DNA of 64,000 nt from Siphonodentalium dalli (lineage: Eukaryota; Mollusca; Scaphopoda; Gadilida; Siphonodentaliidae). Position numbers and translations under genes: made by a program. Where the stretch lies: assembly GCA_032622095.1 (NCBI GenBank), contig CP136066.1, positions 55,764,609-55,828,608 on the forward strand, read 5' to 3'. Under the pieces are notes generated by a model, which made no database searches, was not told where the DNA came from, and was given only the letters and a program-made list of their open reading frames with translations. This document shows, in pieces, positions 59,001 through 64,000 of this stretch. Numbering within the stretch: position 1 is the first letter of the stretch; each line of letters opens with the position of its first letter.

Positions 59001-61708
59001 GTTCGATGGAAACAATTAAATGATTTCGTTCGAGATTGCGGGGTTTCTGTGATTCGAAGATCTTTACTTTCTGTGAAATAACAGTTGATGTATAATGCTA
59101 ATGAATGTCCCCACGTGGTCGTTTTGTAAGAAATCTTAATAAACGTTCCATTAAATGATCTTGATGACCCGTCACTGTTTTCATAACTTCGATGCACCAT
59201 CATATGGCATGGACCAAAGATGAGCTTCTGGTGTTTCGATGAGGTATTTCATCACTAAATATCCAGGCACTATGCATAGGCATTTTGATTTCACGATATT
59301 TTTTCGCTGATAACCAGGAAGAAGTTGAGGAGCCGTTATTGTCACTTGCTGGACTCGACATGTAGAATGGCAAATCTTAGGCAATTTTTGCCAGATACTG
59401 ATGTTTTGACATATTCTAAAATAAACTTACAAGCATTAACTCGGTTATGTGCACAGTTCTGTTAGACTACATCGAAGTGAATATGCAATGTATCTGCTAT
59501 GAGGTCAGCGGCCGTATTGAAATTTATTTATTAAATCTGTATTATGGACTCTCTATTCCACAACCGAAGCAAACATTATATATGGAGTCTCTGATATGCA
59601 GTCGGATAGTTTTGTGGTGAGCTCTGTTAGCTTGCGAGATGAGTTTGTTGGGGCGAGTTGGTTGTAGATATACTACCAGCAATATGACCATCTATTGGAC
59701 GAAGTAACAAGAGTGGTACATGTGCTGACTCACGTCTTGAGAAGTGACACGATGTCTCAACTATTCAAACGAATTTCGGGTGATGAAACACAGATATGCC
59801 AAAAAAAAGAAACTGAACAATGCAATCTCCCCTTATTGTATCTTATTAGACACATCTGTTTCATAATTAGATACGAAATAGTGTTTGAACTAACATGTAA
59901 TGCCTGTACGTGTGTATTTCTAAGTTGAGCAGTTATATTTCCCGGTGGCAGTATGATAGCAATGCAACTTCGACTTCGATGAAGTCAAGGTGTCCAAACG
60001 AAATAATATAGCCATAAAGTTGGATTTCTGTCTGTATTATGACTGCATGGATTCTTTTGCGTTCAAGTACTCGTTATGCTCTTATAATGATACAGTCAGC
60101 ACATATCCGGTTTGACTTCCTTCCCAGGAAACGGGTAGGATCGGTTAAATTATATTCGGCAATTTCATGTTAGGTTTCTAAGATTCCATTCTGATATATT
60201 CTCGATTATAAACAAACTATGTATGGTCAAACATAGTCACAATATACCTTAACATGATAGTATCTAATTTAGATTGGGCGAATATATCCACCTCCTTTGC
60301 TAAATACCGTTTGAGAATATAAACATTTGTCATAATTTATAACTGTGAGTTTTGGCGGCCATGCTGGCGACCATCTTGGGTCAAATAGACCAATGTCGAG
60401 TGTAATTGAATGACACTAACGATATTTAAAACTGTGTACACTTTTGTTTATTTTATTATGCCTAGTTCTGTCCAATGTGTATCTAGAACCTCGAGAAACA
60501 AGTTTATTTGTGAAATTACATAGCGCATTGTGGACAACAATTAGACACAAATTACAGCATAATGTGTTTTCCAAAGTACTTGGTGTCATAGCTGATAAAA
60601 ACAAAGACAAGTCCTACTCGCCACAGTTTACAAATAACCGAAAAATGATGTAAGGGGCATGTGTAACAATTCAACACATTTCTATATGTCGGTCGCCATT
60701 TTGACAGCCATCTTGGTTTTTTATCAATCTTGTTCTTTCAAACGGAAGCGTAGAAATATTTTTCATTTTCTGTGTTAAATTGTCTTCCTCGCTTAGTGCC
60801 CATTCTGCAATTTTGCGTGTCTGCCGTGAAGATGATTTGACTTAATTTTCGTGGTATAATTATGTTGAATTATCGGGTATAAGCAGCTATATGGTTAACC
60901 AAATTTACAAATGATTCCATAAGTCCATGGATTTCCGCGAAAAAGTAGCACATATTCACATATATTTACTTTTCCCCAACACATGAGTGATATCAATAAA
61001 AAATTGGACAGATTTTGGTGATTTCTCCATTTTGGCAGCCATCTTGGTCGCCATCTTAAACGAAAATGCACTATTTTCAGTGTAACTATATGGCAATTTA
61101 CATATTTAAAACATTTTTACATTATCTTCATCAAATTCAGTTATTTTCTGTTCAACTCTTGGCTAGAATCACATAATTGAATTTTGGTTAACTTTCATAG
61201 CACGTTTTTTAATTCACATTTTAAAGATAGCTGACAGGAATGAGATCCGAAATATGACATATTATGTTGTAGAAATGGTTGGATACTAGAATTTATTCAA
61301 ATTTAGGTCTTTATTCGTTACAAATTTCAAACATCGGTTAATGATTCAAGAGGAAAGTGTGAAAAATCATCAATTTTCCGAATTTCGGTCGCCATTTTGG
61401 CGGCCATCTTGGTTTATGGTGGCCACTTTTTCTGTCAAATGGAAGTATGGTGTATTAGTTTCACGTCAGTGGTGAGATAATCAACTTTCTATAATACATT
61501 CACAAGTAGATATTAATCAAACTGACTCCGTGCATACTGTGAAATTGTGTATGGCGGTCATCTTGTTGACGTCATAAATCCACCCAGTCGCGACCCCAAG
61601 GTGTCTAACATTTGTTTTCTGGTGCCTGAGATATCAAGCAACGTCATTGGTATAGTCGCTATATTTCTTCACAAAGTGCACACGGGAGTACATAAGAGCC
61701 TCTACTAA
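56017..61708. mobile_element. 5.7-kb element with ~1.4-kb inverted arms
   Basis: The left arm (56017 to ~57450) and right arm (~60330-61708) are diverged reverse complements. Both start TTAGTAGAGGCTCTTATG, then GTGAAGAAATATAGC, CACCAGAAAACAAATGTTAG, GTCGCGACTG, GGATTTATGACGTCA and several CCAAGATGGCCGCCAAAATG blocks. Within each arm the AAGATGG-containing module is repeated about twice (left: around 56180-56880 and 56920-57440). No clear target duplication is readable. The core (57450-60330) has no intact transposase but contains a decayed minus-strand gene remnant. The superfamily is unassigned. Confidence 0.8.
58760..59361 (-). pseudogene. Decayed protein-coding remnant inside the long-TIR element
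   Basis: On the minus strand a single frame from ATG 59361 gives coding-like peptides separated by stops: MSSPASDNNGSSTSSWLSAK, then WCIEVMKTVTGHQDHLMERL, then YTSTVISQKVKIFESQKPRN. After a shift near 58950 a 62-codon stretch without stops follows, including PDPQVGPLQVWNIDTAQKLE and KIVDCKLFEESITEIDYCSG, ending at TGA 58760. Three in-frame stops and one shift are counted. Weaker coding-like pieces continue to about 58020 (for example NPPMRFFFAEDTYSSHLNAL). No family is recognised. It could be an old transposase or a captured host gene. Confidence 0.45.
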
Positions 61709-64000
61709 TTGGCTTATAACTACTCACTGGTGAAATTGACCTCTCGCGCGCAGGTGATTAATTTTGTCAATTATTGGTGTGGCCATGTAAAATACATGTA
61801 TTTTACATACAGACATTACATACATGTGTGTATCCACCCTATAACTTTACTGGATGTTCATCAGGAATTACATGGTCATGTTATATAAAAACAACACCAA
61901 AATACCAATTTGACATTTCGCTGCCAAAATACGACAAAAAGGAACATTGCTCCGACAATGAACATGCACGCATGAAGGGTAAATTCTATAAGAAAGTACA
62001 ATATAATTATGCAGAACCTGATAGTAAAGTTTTGTGTCGATATGCTCTCATCTACCTCATTTTTCACCGTTAAAATTTGGAGTAAGTTTCCCGAAAGACT
62101 AGTGAAATCCAGTAACATTCATTGGCATAACCATTGAAATGCTATTTTCTCAACATAAACATGTTTTAAGAGGAAAGATCTAATTATTTGACACAATAAA
62201 CGTTCGTTCTTTATCTGTTTATACACAAAAACCCTTAAAATGGACACAAATTCCGATAAATAGCATTTTCGGAAAAGAGTATAGACTAAGGACTGATAGT
62301 GCCATAACTTAATTTACGTCACCAGTGTGATTGGACAGTCCTTCACAATTTGTTTAATCTAGTATGCATAAGTAAGTGGAAATGCTTAAAGTTCGTCTTC
62401 ACTGTGTGTGGACGGAAGTGAACGCTGGTAATGCGGTAATCAGTCATAAATAAAAGTCGCTCGCCTCAGACTGACAATGGTACGTATATTTTCGTCTTTC
62501 CCTCTCATTGTGTAAAAATCCCAGCCCGGGTGCCAATCTGTCTCGATGAGGGGTATGTTCCGATACATTTACGTACTAATTTTGTTTCAGTGTCGTGTCT
62601 AGTTCTCTCGTAAATCAAGGTTAAACCTCCTATTTTCGTGCTAAAAACACGTCACGTTTGCGATCAAAAGCACATTTTTCAAACTATACGATGTATTATT
62701 TTATAACAAAGACATGTTTTGGATGCCTTAATATCCCAATGGAAAGCCACGCTTAGCGTTTGTCCCCCGTTTCCTGTGTTTTATCGACACACGAGCCCGA
62801 TTTCAAAGCGTGGTGCTCCAACAGAATTGAACTCTGACAAAAAAGCATTGAACGACGGGTATTTGTTGAAACAAAGATTGTAGATTACGACCGTAATATG
62901 AGTTCAATTATGCCCACATGTGTTTGTTATTGATGGTCTATAATCTATTTTAATACTAGCGATCGGTGTCACTTCAGTTTTCACTCCAATATACACACAT
63001 AATTAAGTGTATGGCATTTACAGGGTGTAATCGAAAGTATACCAGCCGTTCAATACAAATAATAAAAATATACCGGGCGTTTAATGATTGTCAGATTTAT
63101 ACTGTATACTGTTTATTCTGTGTTATTTTCTAGAACATGCCATCATGTGACTTATTTCCACTAAAACAAGATACAATTTGTCGTATTTTGGATAAATTCT
63201 AGCACATTGTGAACTATAGTTAATCTATAGTTTTAAAATATAAAAGACTACCACTGACAAAAGAGTGTGGGGTTTTCATGGTTTCTCATGACAGTTAAAG
63301 TGCTAGTTAAGATAACAAGTTAACAACCAAGGGAAAATCTCAAACATTGGACTTCAATGACTATTTGTAGGATGATCTAATGCAGCTCATATCTTGACTG
63401 ACATTTGACCATAATTTGACATACATTATTGTATGGAATGTATTTATATTTGTTATCAGTCTTCTCTTAATGGCTGTTCTTATTTCATATGCAGTGAGAG
63501 CGATGTTTAAACTCATTGTTGCCGATCTCATGACCCAGAAAATATCATTTAGTGAAAATGTCTTGCTGCTCCGATTTGAGCAAAATGTGTGTCTAGGTCT
63601 TACTGCACTTAACTATATCAAATAATTAATATCCCGTCACGGCATGCCCCATCCAATTATTTCAATCCGCATGTGTGGGTTTATCCATTGAATATTTCAA
63701 TGATTGAAAGTCCGCAGATGTTTATGACAGTTCCACATATGGATTTTTTTCTACCAGATATTAACAGAAAGTTATCGACACATAGAACTGCACTGTGGTT
63801 CCCCGTCAGCATTTAACTCGTCTTAACCTCTGCAACTGTCTGAACCAGTTTTCAGGGTTCTCAAAAAAGGTGTAACGTTCGATACTATGTCCGCGAGAAA
63901 CAGTTATTTTCTGAAGTTGTCACATATAACAAACCTACGTTAACAGAGTGAATAACAATTGTGTCAAAGAAGAACAAAATGATGGCAAGTGTTCGATTTG
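61709..64000. other. No gene recognised
   Basis: Unique-looking AT-rich sequence. A possible transcription start with an ATAAATAAAAG box lies at ~62446, followed by ATG at once joined to a donor-like GTACGT (62477-62485), but the nearest acceptor (TTTTGTTTCAG, ~62590) would lead to a stop after three codons. Frames at 61774-62073 and 63416-63625 are unsupported. Confidence 0.4.

Noticed and set aside
62440-62600. Gene start with ATG directly followed by a splice donor (ATG/GTACGT)
   Set aside because: The nearest acceptor leads to a stop after three codons and no further exon could be recognised.
63416-63625. 69-codon hydrophobic frame
   Set aside because: Start context, composition and neighbours give no support; AT-rich sequence commonly gives hydrophobic frames.

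Overview
The window is AT-rich, gene-poor, repeat-dominated animal DNA. The evidence for an animal is splice-bounded exons (a fibrinogen-related domain and a secreted protein), a DIRS-type tyrosine-recombinase retrotransposon and many classes of DNA transposon remnant. A repeat near 9.6-10.4 kb (start TTAGCTCACATGAGACGAA, then a CGTCCGTC-rich stretch and degenerate units around TTCTCAAGAA and TTGTTCAAATG) closely resembles a repeat I recall from mollusc genomes, so a lophotrochozoan, probably a mollusc, is my best guess. That is inference from memory. No bacterial genes or operons are present.

Layout. 0-8.5 kb: small foldback elements, AT-rich filler, a six-copy tandem array (6.06-7.99 kb) and a TTAA-flanked element containing nested palindromes. 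8.9-9.5 kb: the clearest host exon, a complete fibrinogen-related domain (FReD). 9.6-16.3 kb: the mollusc-type repeat, a TTAA element, a 287-bp satellite with long GA tracts, a 45-bp minisatellite and a G-tract-ended element. 16.5-18.6 kb: a 2.2-kb terminal-inverted-repeat (TIR) element with two other elements nested in it. 19.0-30.2 kb: a 100-N assembly gap, then two arrays of a 180-bp satellite enclosing a head-to-tail array of Helitron-like units. 30-41 kb: sparse, with weak gene candidates, minisatellites and several small TIR elements. 41.4-45.8 kb: a 4.36-kb near-palindromic element with about 970-bp arms and a minisatellite core. 46.0-49.8 kb: a DIRS-like retrotransposon with an intact gag-like frame but broken RT/RNase H and recombinase frames. 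51.0-51.9 kb: the first coding exon of a secreted protein on the minus strand, with a hAT-type element in its intron. 52-54.6 kb: more small elements and minus-strand Helitron ends. 56.0-61.7 kb: a 5.7-kb element with long inverted arms rich in AAGATGGC(G/C)GCC-type motifs; its core holds a decayed gene remnant.

The genes do not form a pathway. The most informative content is structural: several transposon families can be defined from this window alone because TIRs and target-site duplications (TSDs) are readable (7-bp TSD on all three copies of one family, perfect 8-bp TSD for a hAT element, TTAA for three or four elements, about 9 bp for a Mutator-like element). The best candidates for something undescribed are the head-to-tail Helitron array, the 41.4-45.8 kb palindrome that carries a duplicated reading frame, and the long-TIR element with its decayed gene.
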